A stretch of DNA of 64,000 nt, taken from Leptospira biflexa serovar Patoc strain 'Patoc 1 (Paris)'. Lineage in GTDB: Bacteria > Spirochaetota > Leptospiria > Leptospirales > Leptospiraceae. Location of the stretch: positions 1-64,000 of the forward strand of contig NC_010844.1 in NCBI RefSeq assembly GCF_000017685.1, given 5' to 3'. Both the position numbers and the translations under genes were made by a program. The notes beneath the pieces were generated by a model, which was given only the letters and a program-made list of their open reading frames with translations, was not told the DNA's origin and ran no database searches. Position 1 is the first letter of the stretch. Every line of letters begins with the position of its first letter. Positions 16,974-25,947 of this stretch are shown here, one piece after another.

Positions 16974-18776
16974 CTATGGAATGTGAATTCCTGTATACCG
17001 CTTGCGAAACGATTGTAATCCAAATTCCCAAGTTTGAAAGTCACCAAGTAAGATCACGCGTTCTTTGGCGCGAGTGATTGCTGTGTACAAAATCCTTCGG
17101 TTGAGTATGGAAAGATTGTTCTCTGAATCTACGTCCAAAACATTCATCGGAGGAAGATAGAGTAGGATCGATTTGTATTCGGAACCTTGGCTTTTGTGAA
17201 TGGTGAGAAAAAAAGCGGGTTCGTGATCAGGGAGTGTGTCTAAGGCAAAGGAATACAATCGATCTTCAATGGGGAAAACTGCTCTTAACTCTGAATGGAT
17301 CGAAACAACTAAACCAATGTCACCATTAAACAATTTTCTCATTGGGTCATTCGATTGGATGATAATGGGCATCCCTTCAAAGTAAAAAGACTTGGATAAC
17401 TGTCGGTATTTGAGATGGAATTCGTTTTTTGGATTGGTTAATTGTTTTTTCGCATAACGTAAGATTTGGCCTTGGATGGCTTCGATTCCAAAGTATCCAT
17501 TTCTTAGAATCGTCAAACATCGATACTCATTCACGATCGACTCAAAAATGAATTTGTTTTTTGGATCTTTCAGTGCATTTGGTTCCCAATGGAATTTTGA
17601 GGTCTTATTGGCAGTGTGCAAATAGAATGTTTCCCATAAAAAGGGAACCATACTTTCTATGTTCCAATCGTGTATCTCAGGATGGTTTCCATTGGTTGAC
17701 TTTGTTTTTTTGTCACCTTGGATCCAAACAAAATCATGTTTCAAATTCAAATCCGATTTTGTGATCATCTTTGGTAGTGGAAATGGTTTTGTATTGCTAT
17801 TCGTATCAAAGGATTGTTTTACGATCTCAGCAAAAACACTGAATTCAGAATCATTCGAAAAACGATGGTTACTGTTAAGTTCCGATAAAAATTCTTTTTT
17901 ATTTTTTAACGTGGTGATGAGATCCGTTAATACTTCACCTTGCCCAACGGAAGGAAGTTGGTTTGGGTCACCGAGGAGAATGATATGAGTATCGAAATGG
18001 ATCGCCGAAAAAAATAAATTCATTAATTTTAAATCAACCATCGAGGTTTCATCCATGATGATGAAATCATAGGGTAGATAACGTTTTTCTCCAAATTTGG
18101 CTTGGTTGGTTGTTGGGTTGATTTTTAATAAATTGTGAATGGTTTGTCCACGGAAATTGGAAGTCAGAGAAGGATCCGCTTGAAACTTTTCCAAATTCCT
18201 TTGGATGGATTCTGTTAATCTTTGCGAAGCTCTTCCTGTTGGCGCGACGAGGGCAATCCTTTCCATCGAAGGTAGTAACTTCAATCGATCGAATGCCATT
18301 AAGATAAAGGATACAACCGTAGTTTTTCCTGTCCCTGGGCCACCAGAGATCACACGGAAATTGGATGTGATCACATCTTGAATCGTTTCCCTTTGTTCTT
18401 CTGCCAGTTTGATTTTTGATTCTGTTTCTAAACCACTTATAATCGTTTTGATTTGATCTGCGGTGATCGTTGTATTCTTTGTTTGGTTTGTTTTGTGGTT
18501 TAAGAATGTGAAGAGTAGAGATTCGAAATTCCTTTTTTCGGAATGACTTTTTTGCAGATACAATCGGTTTTCTTTTCCTGTTCTTTCAATCACAAACGGG
18601 AAATAATCTTTCATTTTATCGATTGTTGTGTCATCTGTTATGGGAAGATACAAATCTCCGCTTTGTGATTGGACAAGTAAACTGGCAATCGTATCTTTTA
18701 GCGACGTATCCCAATCTGGGAAAAGTTTGTATAACGAATTTAGAAACGATTGGATTTTTTCATCGATCACTTTCAT
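16974..18776 (-). CDS. recD: RecD, exonuclease V alpha subunit
   Basis: 600-residue RecD helicase (5'-3' motor of RecBCD). Walker A is GGPGTGKTT near residue 141, Walker B-like IIMDETSMVD near 240, motif III GDPNQLPSVGQGEVL, and the C-terminal UvrD_C_2 motif LTIHKSQGSEYKSI near 530. The N-terminal domain precedes a clean ATPase core, and the length fits the family. Its start overlaps the recB stop by 4 nt (18773-18776), so it is the last gene of the recC-recB-recD operon and convergent with the heme receptor gene. Confidence 0.93.
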   Translation of the reverse strand: MKVIDEKIQSFLNSLYKLFPDWDTSLKDTIASLLVQSQSGDLYLPITDDTTIDKMKDYFPFVIERTGKENRLYLQKSHSEKRNFESLLFTFLNHKTNQTKNTTITADQIKTIISGLETESKIKLAEEQRETIQDVITSNFRVISGGPGTGKTTVVSFILMAFDRLKLLPSMERIALVAPTGRASQRLTESIQRNLEKFQADPSLTSNFRGQTIHNLLKINPTTNQAKFGEKRYLPYDFIIMDETSMVDLKLMNLFFSAIHFDTHIILLGDPNQLPSVGQGEVLTDLITTLKNKKEFLSELNSNHRFSNDSEFSVFAEIVKQSFDTNSNTKPFPLPKMITKSDLNLKHDFVWIQGDKKTKSTNGNHPEIHDWNIESMVPFLWETFYLHTANKTSKFHWEPNALKDPKNKFIFESIVNEYRCLTILRNGYFGIEAIQGQILRYAKKQLTNPKNEFHLKYRQLSKSFYFEGMPIIIQSNDPMRKLFNGDIGLVVSIHSELRAVFPIEDRLYSFALDTLPDHEPAFFLTIHKSQGSEYKSILLYLPPMNVLDVDSENNLSILNRRILYTAITRAKERVILLGDFQTWEFGLQSFRKRYTGIHIP

Positions 18777-21700
18777 GAATATACCTTTTCCAATTGGTCA
18801 GAGGCACTCCGGATATAGGCCATCACTTCTTTTTTGATTCCTTCAAACTGTTCGATCGTCCATACGGAATCAGAATGTTTTAAATCAGAGTAGATGCCTG
18901 TTTGGTTGTCACCTAACATTCCTCTTAAGAATAAATAATACACTCCACCAAACTTCTCTAAGGCTATATCGGGTCCAAAAAGAGACTTTAGGTATTCAAA
19001 TAAAATAAACGAATACACAGACTTTTGGAAGAGATAACCTTTGTCTCGGACTGCATTTGCGACTGCTTCACTACTATAATCGTTGTTTGGTAACAAATTG
19101 GATTTATAATCGACAATATAGAATTTTTGATCTTTTACAAAAACCAAATCGATGGCGCCTTTTAAGTAGTGTTCGAACCCATCTGTTAAGGAGGCACCAC
19201 TTTCTTTCAGTAAGTTCTGTAAGAACAAATGGAATTTCAATTCTGCGGATTTTTCTTCTTCCTTTAATTCACTGAGAGAGAAGGAGTTGCCTGTCGCAAG
19301 CTTGATCTTTGCTGTCATTGCATGTTTCAATAAAGTAGCCACTGTATGCTCTATTTTTGCATCCTTACCTTCGATTTCCAATGGATATCGTAAGAAAGAT
19401 TTTTGGTACGCCCACTTCCAGGAAGGACTCTCGAGGATGGCATCCACTTCCAATTGGAAGGTAGAAAAATCACATAATTCAAGAATTTTATGTAAAAAGT
19501 TTCCGACCTTCGCACTCGAGGGCAATTCGAACGTTGTGCTTACTTCTACATCAGGAGTTTCTTCTAATTCTTTTTTCTTTTCCTCTTGGGAAACATTTAA
19601 GTTTTTTTCATTGGCTTGCAAACTTGTATAACTATGTTGCAAGAGCACTCGACCAATTTTGATTTCGGAAGGGTAGAGAATCGGGAAAGATGGTTTTTTC
19701 GTTTGGGTGACACTTGATGTTTGAAGGTTTATTGTTTGTGATTCTGAAAATTCATTGGGATTTCGGAATACAAAAGACGACTCAAGAAAAGGATTTTGAT
19801 TTTGAAGGGTTTGAATTCGAATTAATTCTTGGTAGAGGATTTGGCTATAACCAGAATTCGGAAGCGAATCTTCTTTTTTGGACCTCCCCCAATTGAGTTT
19901 GGGAAGGTATAACCTAAGATTGGGCCTTGTCAGGGCAACATATAACAGACGTTTTTGTTCATTCAGGAAATGGTTTTCTTCGTCTTCTTTTTCTGGATTC
20001 AAATCCCATAAGTCAAGAATCCATTTTCTTTTTTTACCTTCTGGCGTTTCTATTTCAATTGGGTATTCTGTATTGGTGAGATTGGTCCCTCGATTGCCAA
20101 AATAAAATAAGAATACGACAGGCCATTCCAATCCTTTCGATGCATGGATGGTTAAAATTTGCACCGAATCTTCTTCTGTTTCACGATCAAATAACGGCTC
20201 TTCTTCGGGAGATTGTTTTTTTTGTTTGAGCTCACGCAAACTCGCGAGTAACTCTAACAAGCCACAATTTGATTTCAGTTGTACTTCTAATAATTTTTGA
20301 AAGATTTGTCGGAAGTTTGTACGTTTTCGTTCCCATTCCAGTGTATGATTCCCTTCCAACCAAAAGAGTTTGGTTTCGTCCATCACAGAACGAAAGAAAC
20401 TTGCGTATCGATTTTCTTTGATAAGTCTCTGCCATTTGTCGATGAGAGATTTTTCATAGGAGTCAATGGAGTGTTCATCAAACTTTTGGATTTCATGAGG
20501 GTGGATGCAGAATATATCAGAGAATAGGATTTTTTTATAACTTTGTGAGGAGTTGGAACTTTGTAAACATTCCAATAGATTTTCAATTTGATCTGCTTCT
20601 CTGGATTGGTAAATCCCTCTTTGTTTGTAAATGGAACAGGGGATTCCCGCTTTTGTTAGATAAAATTCAACAAGTTCTGTTTCTTTTTTATTCCCACAAA
20701 GGATGGCAATGTCCTTTAACTTGATCTCTTGGATTTCGCGTTCGCCTTTTTTATTGTATAGAAGACTTGTTTCCTTGTTTTGGATTCGTTTGATTTCATT
20801 TCGAATTGTTTCAGCCCAAATATTTCTGGATTTGTTTACATTCGGAAACCGTTCTTCGAAATCAAAAATATGAATCGCTGATTCCTCAGGATTCACATAC
20901 TTGTACTTGATGGTATCGATGTCAGGTGATGATACTTTCTTATATAAATAGTTTTCTTTACTAGAGCCTGGTTCTTCGATGGGAAAAAAATGAGTTTCAC
21001 CCCATTCTTTTGTTTCATCGTGGAAAATGGTATTGAGTCCATGGATTAATTCTTTTGTGGACCTATAGTTGGTTTCTAAGGTGGATTTTGATCCTTCGAA
21101 GTCACGAGATGCTTCCAGATAAATTCCAATATCAGCTCCGCGAAATCCATAGATACTTTGTTTTGGATCTCCAATACAAAAGAGCATTCTGGACTTTGTA
21201 TCTTTGTCTAAAAATAAAGTTTTAAAGATTTGGTATTGGTTTTTGTCCGTGTCTTGGAATTCATCCAGGATACAAACTTGGAATCGTTCTCGTAACGATT
21301 GAATTAATATTTGGTTGGGATTACGAACAATGACATCATATACCTTTAAGATCATTTGATCATAAGTCAGGTATTCGCCATTTTCGATGATGGATTTTGT
21401 TTTCGAAGTGAGTTCGTGCACTGTATTTTGCAAAAAGATGGATCCATCATAATCCAATTGGCCAAGAGGGAAGATTTCTTTTAGCGATAAAACAACAGAT
21501 TTTATTTTTCCTTGTAACACAACGGATGCTGCATCTAAATTTTTTGCAATGGTAGTACTCCCTTCCAAAAGGAAATAATCGAATCCACTGGCTTTGCCTT
21601 CTTTTCCAAGGGAACGGCTTAATTTCGAAATTCGTTTCAATTCTTTTGCTATATATTTTGTATCTTCGTTTCGGATCGCTTTTGCAAATGACTCGAGTGA

Positions 21701-22402
21701 TGACCAATTTTCCATCCATTTCGGGATACTACCTTTAGCTCCTTGAGCGGCAATCGCTTCACCGGTTGGTCCTTTGAAAGCTTCGCAGATGGTTATGAGT
21801 TCTCCTAAGAGATTACTTTTGTTTGCGTTGTGAATGCATTCCTCTAAGGATACAAACTCCGGAAATACATAGTCCTTTGTATCAGCAAGGAGTTTCGAAG
21901 TGGAACTTATAACGAGGTCTTCCTTTTTCTTTAAATTGGAGATAAGAATATCGTTTGCAAGTGATTCCTTGTCTCTCCCTTCCCATTGGCTTCTTTTCAG
22001 ATCATAAAAGGTCTTTCGAATCAATTCTTCATTCGATGTTAATTTTACATTGGGATTGTTTTGGGTTTCGACTGGGTATTCCGTTAACACCATATTACAA
22101 AAACCGTGGATGGTCGAGATGGTGACTTGGTCTAAATCGCGGAGGTAATGGTAGTATTCGGGGTGTTTTCCGTTCTCATATAATTCTAAGATTTTTAATT
22201 TTAACCGGGCTTTTAATTCGCCTGCGGCTTTTTCTGTAAAGGTAAGCACTAAAAATTGAAGCAGTCGATTCTCTTTGGTATGATTTGTTACATCATGGGT
22301 CATCACATCACCTAACATTTGCATGATTAGATGTGTTTTCCCGGTTCCAGCGGAAGCTTCGATAAAATTGGGATGGTTGACTAAAGGATGGTCCATTTTC
22401 AA
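18773..22402 (-). CDS. recB: RecB, exonuclease V beta subunit
   Basis: 1209-residue UvrD-like 3'-5' helicase with C-terminal nuclease. Motif I is EASAGTGKTHLIMQML near residue 13; motif II is CILDEFQDTD; then FCIGDPKQSIYGFRGADI, and motif V/VI LTIHASKGLEWPVVF and LLYVALTRP. The nuclease domain near the C-terminus shows GAIDLVFVKDQKFYIVDYKSN, with the Asp and DxK catalytic pattern, so the nuclease looks intact. It overlaps recC and recD by 4 nt each. Together they repair double-strand breaks and degrade linear foreign DNA. Confidence 0.94.
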   Translation of the reverse strand: MKMDHPLVNHPNFIEASAGTGKTHLIMQMLGDVMTHDVTNHTKENRLLQFLVLTFTEKAAGELKARLKLKILELYENGKHPEYYHYLRDLDQVTISTIHGFCNMVLTEYPVETQNNPNVKLTSNEELIRKTFYDLKRSQWEGRDKESLANDILISNLKKKEDLVISSTSKLLADTKDYVFPEFVSLEECIHNANKSNLLGELITICEAFKGPTGEAIAAQGAKGSIPKWMENWSSLESFAKAIRNEDTKYIAKELKRISKLSRSLGKEGKASGFDYFLLEGSTTIAKNLDAASVVLQGKIKSVVLSLKEIFPLGQLDYDGSIFLQNTVHELTSKTKSIIENGEYLTYDQMILKVYDVIVRNPNQILIQSLRERFQVCILDEFQDTDKNQYQIFKTLFLDKDTKSRMLFCIGDPKQSIYGFRGADIGIYLEASRDFEGSKSTLETNYRSTKELIHGLNTIFHDETKEWGETHFFPIEEPGSSKENYLYKKVSSPDIDTIKYKYVNPEESAIHIFDFEERFPNVNKSRNIWAETIRNEIKRIQNKETSLLYNKKGEREIQEIKLKDIAILCGNKKETELVEFYLTKAGIPCSIYKQRGIYQSREADQIENLLECLQSSNSSQSYKKILFSDIFCIHPHEIQKFDEHSIDSYEKSLIDKWQRLIKENRYASFFRSVMDETKLFWLEGNHTLEWERKRTNFRQIFQKLLEVQLKSNCGLLELLASLRELKQKKQSPEEEPLFDRETEEDSVQILTIHASKGLEWPVVFLFYFGNRGTNLTNTEYPIEIETPEGKKRKWILDLWDLNPEKEDEENHFLNEQKRLLYVALTRPNLRLYLPKLNWGRSKKEDSLPNSGYSQILYQELIRIQTLQNQNPFLESSFVFRNPNEFSESQTINLQTSSVTQTKKPSFPILYPSEIKIGRVLLQHSYTSLQANEKNLNVSQEEKKKELEETPDVEVSTTFELPSSAKVGNFLHKILELCDFSTFQLEVDAILESPSWKWAYQKSFLRYPLEIEGKDAKIEHTVATLLKHAMTAKIKLATGNSFSLSELKEEEKSAELKFHLFLQNLLKESGASLTDGFEHYLKGAIDLVFVKDQKFYIVDYKSNLLPNNDYSSEAVANAVRDKGYLFQKSVYSFILFEYLKSLFGPDIALEKFGGVYYLFLRGMLGDNQTGIYSDLKHSDSVWTIEQFEGIKKEVMAYIRSASDQLEKVYS

Positions 22403-25400
22403 AATCCTTTTTTCAGAAGTGGCAAAAGTAGGGGATAGACCTTCTGAAATGAAAATTGATGTAGTAAATCCTTCACATATGGAGATAATTTCATATGTTT
22501 CGATTCGAATTCTATCATTTGATCTGACTCTTCTTCCAAATATTCCTTCCAGGCAGATTCTAATTTGTGACCATCATCTAGAGAGTGCTCCATTCCCATT
22601 TCGGCAAAAAATAGATTGAGACCAGGATTTGGTACATACATAGGTGGTGATTCATTGACAAGAGTGACAACGTTTCGAATGTATTCTGCCGATTCTTTTT
22701 CTGTTAAACTGTCGAAGTGAAGGATTTCATTCCCTTCCTTCTGTTTCGATAAGATAGGTATGATGACTAATTTTTTTCCAATCGTTTGGAATAGACATGC
22801 ACTTAAGAAAAGATAGATCATCTTACCAAAATAATCTTTTAAATATTCATTTGCTTTTTCTGGTTTTCCATGGAAACTTTTTGGATAAAACCAGTAGTAT
22901 GTATCACCAATCGCAATCAAATTCTCCCACTCACCAGTGATGAATTGGGTTTCATCCAAAACAAATGTTGGCAATTGAAAACCAGTTCGTAGTCCCGTAT
23001 CCCCCACTGAGAGGGAACTCAAATATTGTATTCCATTGGAATTCGAGAAGAGCTCTCCCTTTAATGTTTTGTACACTTCTGCAATTTCAGTGAGTTCTTC
23101 TAATAAGGTTTCTGTTGTGACCAAATGGAAAGCCCCATAAGGAAATTCTGCCTTGTTCTCTGCGATGGCACTGAACTCGTTTATCTTTTGTTTGATTGTA
23201 TCTTTGTCCCAAGGCCAAGTTTCCTCTTTTGCCAATGATTCCGTAAACAATGGTAGAAATTTTGATTTGAATAAGAAGGTTTCCAGTGCATTGAAATAAA
23301 ATGGTTCTTCCAAAGAAGTTTCTTCTTCATCTTCCATAAACCCTAAGTTTTCTTTGATGTAAGGGAGAATGGGATTTTTAAACGCAGAAGCAATGGATGC
23401 AATGGAGATTTGTTTTTTGAATTTCCATTCTGAATGGGGCAAAGGTAAATCTTCTAAGGAAGTAAAATCTGGTTTTGGCAAATCAGTATTTAAACTTCTG
23501 TATTGTTTTAAATTCCTAGAATAATCATAAGAATGTAAAATTTCCCGATCATAAAAGCGACTATAGGGTGTTAGGGGGATTTCAGTCGCTCTTTCGATCC
23601 CAAGAGAATGCATCACCTCAAACAAACTAGAACAAGGCTCAAATTCCTTATCTTCTAATGTGTTTTTCCCAACATAGGAAAATGTGATACTATCCTCAGC
23701 CGATAAAATGGTTTCCCATAATAAGGATTCTTGGATTTCAATTCGATTCAAATCCCAAGGTTTAGAATCATTTTTTCTTAAGTTAAACCTAGATACATCT
23801 TTGGAACCTGGAAATTTTCCTTCACCCAATCCAACGATATAGATATGCGAAAAGGGAATGGGTCGCATGGGTTGCAATAGAGAAATCGTAATCCCTTCCG
23901 TGAGGTAATTTCCTTTTTGTGTGGGAATGTTCGAAAAGATTTCCTCCGTTTGTAATTGAAGGAATTGTAAAAAGTCAGTAACATGGTTCCACTCAGTGTC
24001 ACACCATTTCGCAATGTTTCCTAACCACTCTGTGAGATAGATCCTTTCGTTTTCTGTTTCTTCACTAAACTTTAAGAATTGGTTCCATTTGGTTTGAAAA
24101 GCTTTGAATCTTTCATTGATTGGTAACTGTAAAAATTCCGATTCAAAAAATGATTGTAACGATTTGATTTCTTCCCAAATCAAATTCAAGTAAAGAACCG
24201 AATCTTCTTTTGCCAATGGATCTGTGATCACTCCCATGTGACTCCAAGTGGTAGCTTCATCACTCATGACAGATAGGACTGCGCGTTTCACTCCAAAGGA
24301 AATTGTATACGGGTTCTCTTCTTTGTTTTCATCATAGAGGGAACCGAGTGAATCGAGTAACTGAATGACAGAATGGGTTTGGTCAATGGAGTCAATTTTG
24401 TTTTTGCCAGTGATGAGGGGATTTTGTAACAGATGGATCAATTCATCTTTTTGAATTCGCTTGTTCAAAAACGATTGGAAAAGAATTTCAAATACTTTGT
24501 ATAACAAAGAAGTTTCTTTTGCTACTAAATCAGATAGAGAATAATTCAACCTTTGGAGAGTAGGGGTCTCATCAATCCTTTGTGTGGTATAAATCCCTCC
24601 ATGGAATACCCATTCAATCGCTGCTTTGTAGTCATTTGTATTCGGAACAAGGATCGCAAAGTCCAATAAACTTAAGTTCCCTTTGCTTGTGCTAATTTTA
24701 TGAAGGATGTCATGGGCGATGGATTCCATCTCGCGGTATTCGGAAGGTGCATTCCATACTCTCACAGTTTGATCGTTTAAGTAATTTTCTTCTTTTACTT
24801 GTTCTTCTAACAGAATGGATTTTAGTTTTGCTAACATGCCACCACTTGCATATTTGGAAGTTTCTTTTTGTTTGGTAAGATTCGAAAATTCTTTGGCTAG
24901 ATAGGATTGTGGTTTTGCAAATTTGGATAAATAGTTCTTGGTTTTCTCTGGATTTTGTCCAATGACTTTGCCATTATGAAATTGGTAGATATAGATGTTT
25001 AAATTTGCATTTGGATTCTTAGAAACAGTTTTCAAAAAATTTATATAAGTCCCAGACAAATTGGACAAACAAAAAAAATGTAAATTGCCTTGGAGGGATA
25101 AGTCTTTCCCTTTGTTTAAGTAGTAGTATAAGTTTTTTTTGCCACCATCATTTGTTCCGAGGTAAATTTCTTTTTCTAAATCCCAGTATGGATCACTTGT
25201 GAGTTGGTTTGGAATGTTACTCTTTTCATTCCCGAGCCATTGGTGGATCCATTCAGACCGATTCAATTCATAATCTTTGAAATACTTTGTCAAAAGGTCG
25301 GATAAATAGTATAACTTTGGTAATTCGGATATGTATGTTTTGATTTCTGGATGATTTTGGAATAAGGACGTTTGGTTTTCATAGAGGTAACGAAAACAAT

Positions 25401-25602
25401 CCTTCTTGAAGGAATTGTAATCATAAAATTCCACACTTTCCGCCCATGCAGGGATTTGTAAGGAAGTAAAAATCATTTTTAAAATCGCTTTTTCTAAAAA
25501 TGTAAATTCAATGTTGATGGAAAGTTGTGAGTCATTGTACTTCGGTATGTTGAGTTTGAGCCATGGAATTAAATTGGTATTCGGCACAACCACGAGTGGC
25601 AT
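22399..25602 (-). CDS. recC: RecC, exonuclease V gamma subunit
   Basis: 1067-residue RecC, the Chi-scanning subunit. The N-terminus MPLVVVPNTNLIPWLKLNI replaces the usual VYRSNRLE-type opening but occupies the same role (first helicase-like strand). Later motifs are typical: PSEYREMESIAHDIL, LLDFAILVPNTNDYKAAIEWVF, FGVKRAVLSVMSDEATTW, EGITISLLQPMRPIPFSHIYIVGLGEGKFPGS. The helicase motifs are degenerate, as expected for RecC. It is the first gene of the operon; recB follows with a 4-nt overlap. The promoter should lie in 25603-25790. Confidence 0.92.
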   Translation of the reverse strand: MPLVVVPNTNLIPWLKLNIPKYNDSQLSINIEFTFLEKAILKMIFTSLQIPAWAESVEFYDYNSFKKDCFRYLYENQTSLFQNHPEIKTYISELPKLYYLSDLLTKYFKDYELNRSEWIHQWLGNEKSNIPNQLTSDPYWDLEKEIYLGTNDGGKKNLYYYLNKGKDLSLQGNLHFFCLSNLSGTYINFLKTVSKNPNANLNIYIYQFHNGKVIGQNPEKTKNYLSKFAKPQSYLAKEFSNLTKQKETSKYASGGMLAKLKSILLEEQVKEENYLNDQTVRVWNAPSEYREMESIAHDILHKISTSKGNLSLLDFAILVPNTNDYKAAIEWVFHGGIYTTQRIDETPTLQRLNYSLSDLVAKETSLLYKVFEILFQSFLNKRIQKDELIHLLQNPLITGKNKIDSIDQTHSVIQLLDSLGSLYDENKEENPYTISFGVKRAVLSVMSDEATTWSHMGVITDPLAKEDSVLYLNLIWEEIKSLQSFFESEFLQLPINERFKAFQTKWNQFLKFSEETENERIYLTEWLGNIAKWCDTEWNHVTDFLQFLQLQTEEIFSNIPTQKGNYLTEGITISLLQPMRPIPFSHIYIVGLGEGKFPGSKDVSRFNLRKNDSKPWDLNRIEIQESLLWETILSAEDSITFSYVGKNTLEDKEFEPCSSLFEVMHSLGIERATEIPLTPYSRFYDREILHSYDYSRNLKQYRSLNTDLPKPDFTSLEDLPLPHSEWKFKKQISIASIASAFKNPILPYIKENLGFMEDEEETSLEEPFYFNALETFLFKSKFLPLFTESLAKEETWPWDKDTIKQKINEFSAIAENKAEFPYGAFHLVTTETLLEELTEIAEVYKTLKGELFSNSNGIQYLSSLSVGDTGLRTGFQLPTFVLDETQFITGEWENLIAIGDTYYWFYPKSFHGKPEKANEYLKDYFGKMIYLFLSACLFQTIGKKLVIIPILSKQKEGNEILHFDSLTEKESAEYIRNVVTLVNESPPMYVPNPGLNLFFAEMGMEHSLDDGHKLESAWKEYLEEESDQMIEFESKHMKLSPYVKDLLHQFSFQKVYPLLLPLLKKGF

Positions 25603-25795
25603 GCGAAGTGATTCTCAATTTGTTCCTTTTTGATTTGTTTTGTTAATTCCGAAGTGATTTCGTGCAGATGAAGCCCTGCAAAATAATGTATTGGCAAAAA
25701 AAATCCCTTGATTCAAAAAATCAAACATAGTTTCACCTCGTAGAAGTGGGAAGGCAATCATTATCTGTTGTTTCGTTTTGAAAAAGAAAAAATTA

Positions 25796-25868
25796 GGGCG
25801 CCATTTCCGGCTATACGCTCCAATCTTTGCCTAAGGCAAAGGATTTCCGCTGCTATCCGGGGCGCTCG
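25796..25868. repeat. Structured GC-rich intergenic element
   Basis: About 73 bp, clearly more GC-rich than its surroundings, bounded by GGGCGCC (25796-25802) and GGGGCGCT near 25859-25866, with a perfect central hairpin CTTTGCC-TAA-GGCAAAG (25825-25841) and a CCGG at each shoulder. It resembles a mobile or repeated intergenic element that folds into one long stem. It lies in the 345-bp gap between recC and the downstream-facing hydrolase gene. Only one copy is in this window. Confidence 0.5.
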
Positions 25869-25892
25869 TGTATCGAAATCAATTCGAAAAAT

Positions 25893-25911
25893 GGGAGAGA
25901 AGGTCTCTCCC
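25893..25911 (-). terminator. Rho-independent terminator of the hydrolase gene
   Basis: Eight-bp perfect stem GGGAGAGA/TCTCTCCC with a 3-nt loop. On the minus strand it is followed directly by ATTTTTC. It lies 37 nt past the stop codon of the hydrolase gene that ends at 25948. Confidence 0.75.
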
Positions 25912-25947
25912 AAATGTTCACCTAGCAAATACTAAGTGATATGTTGT

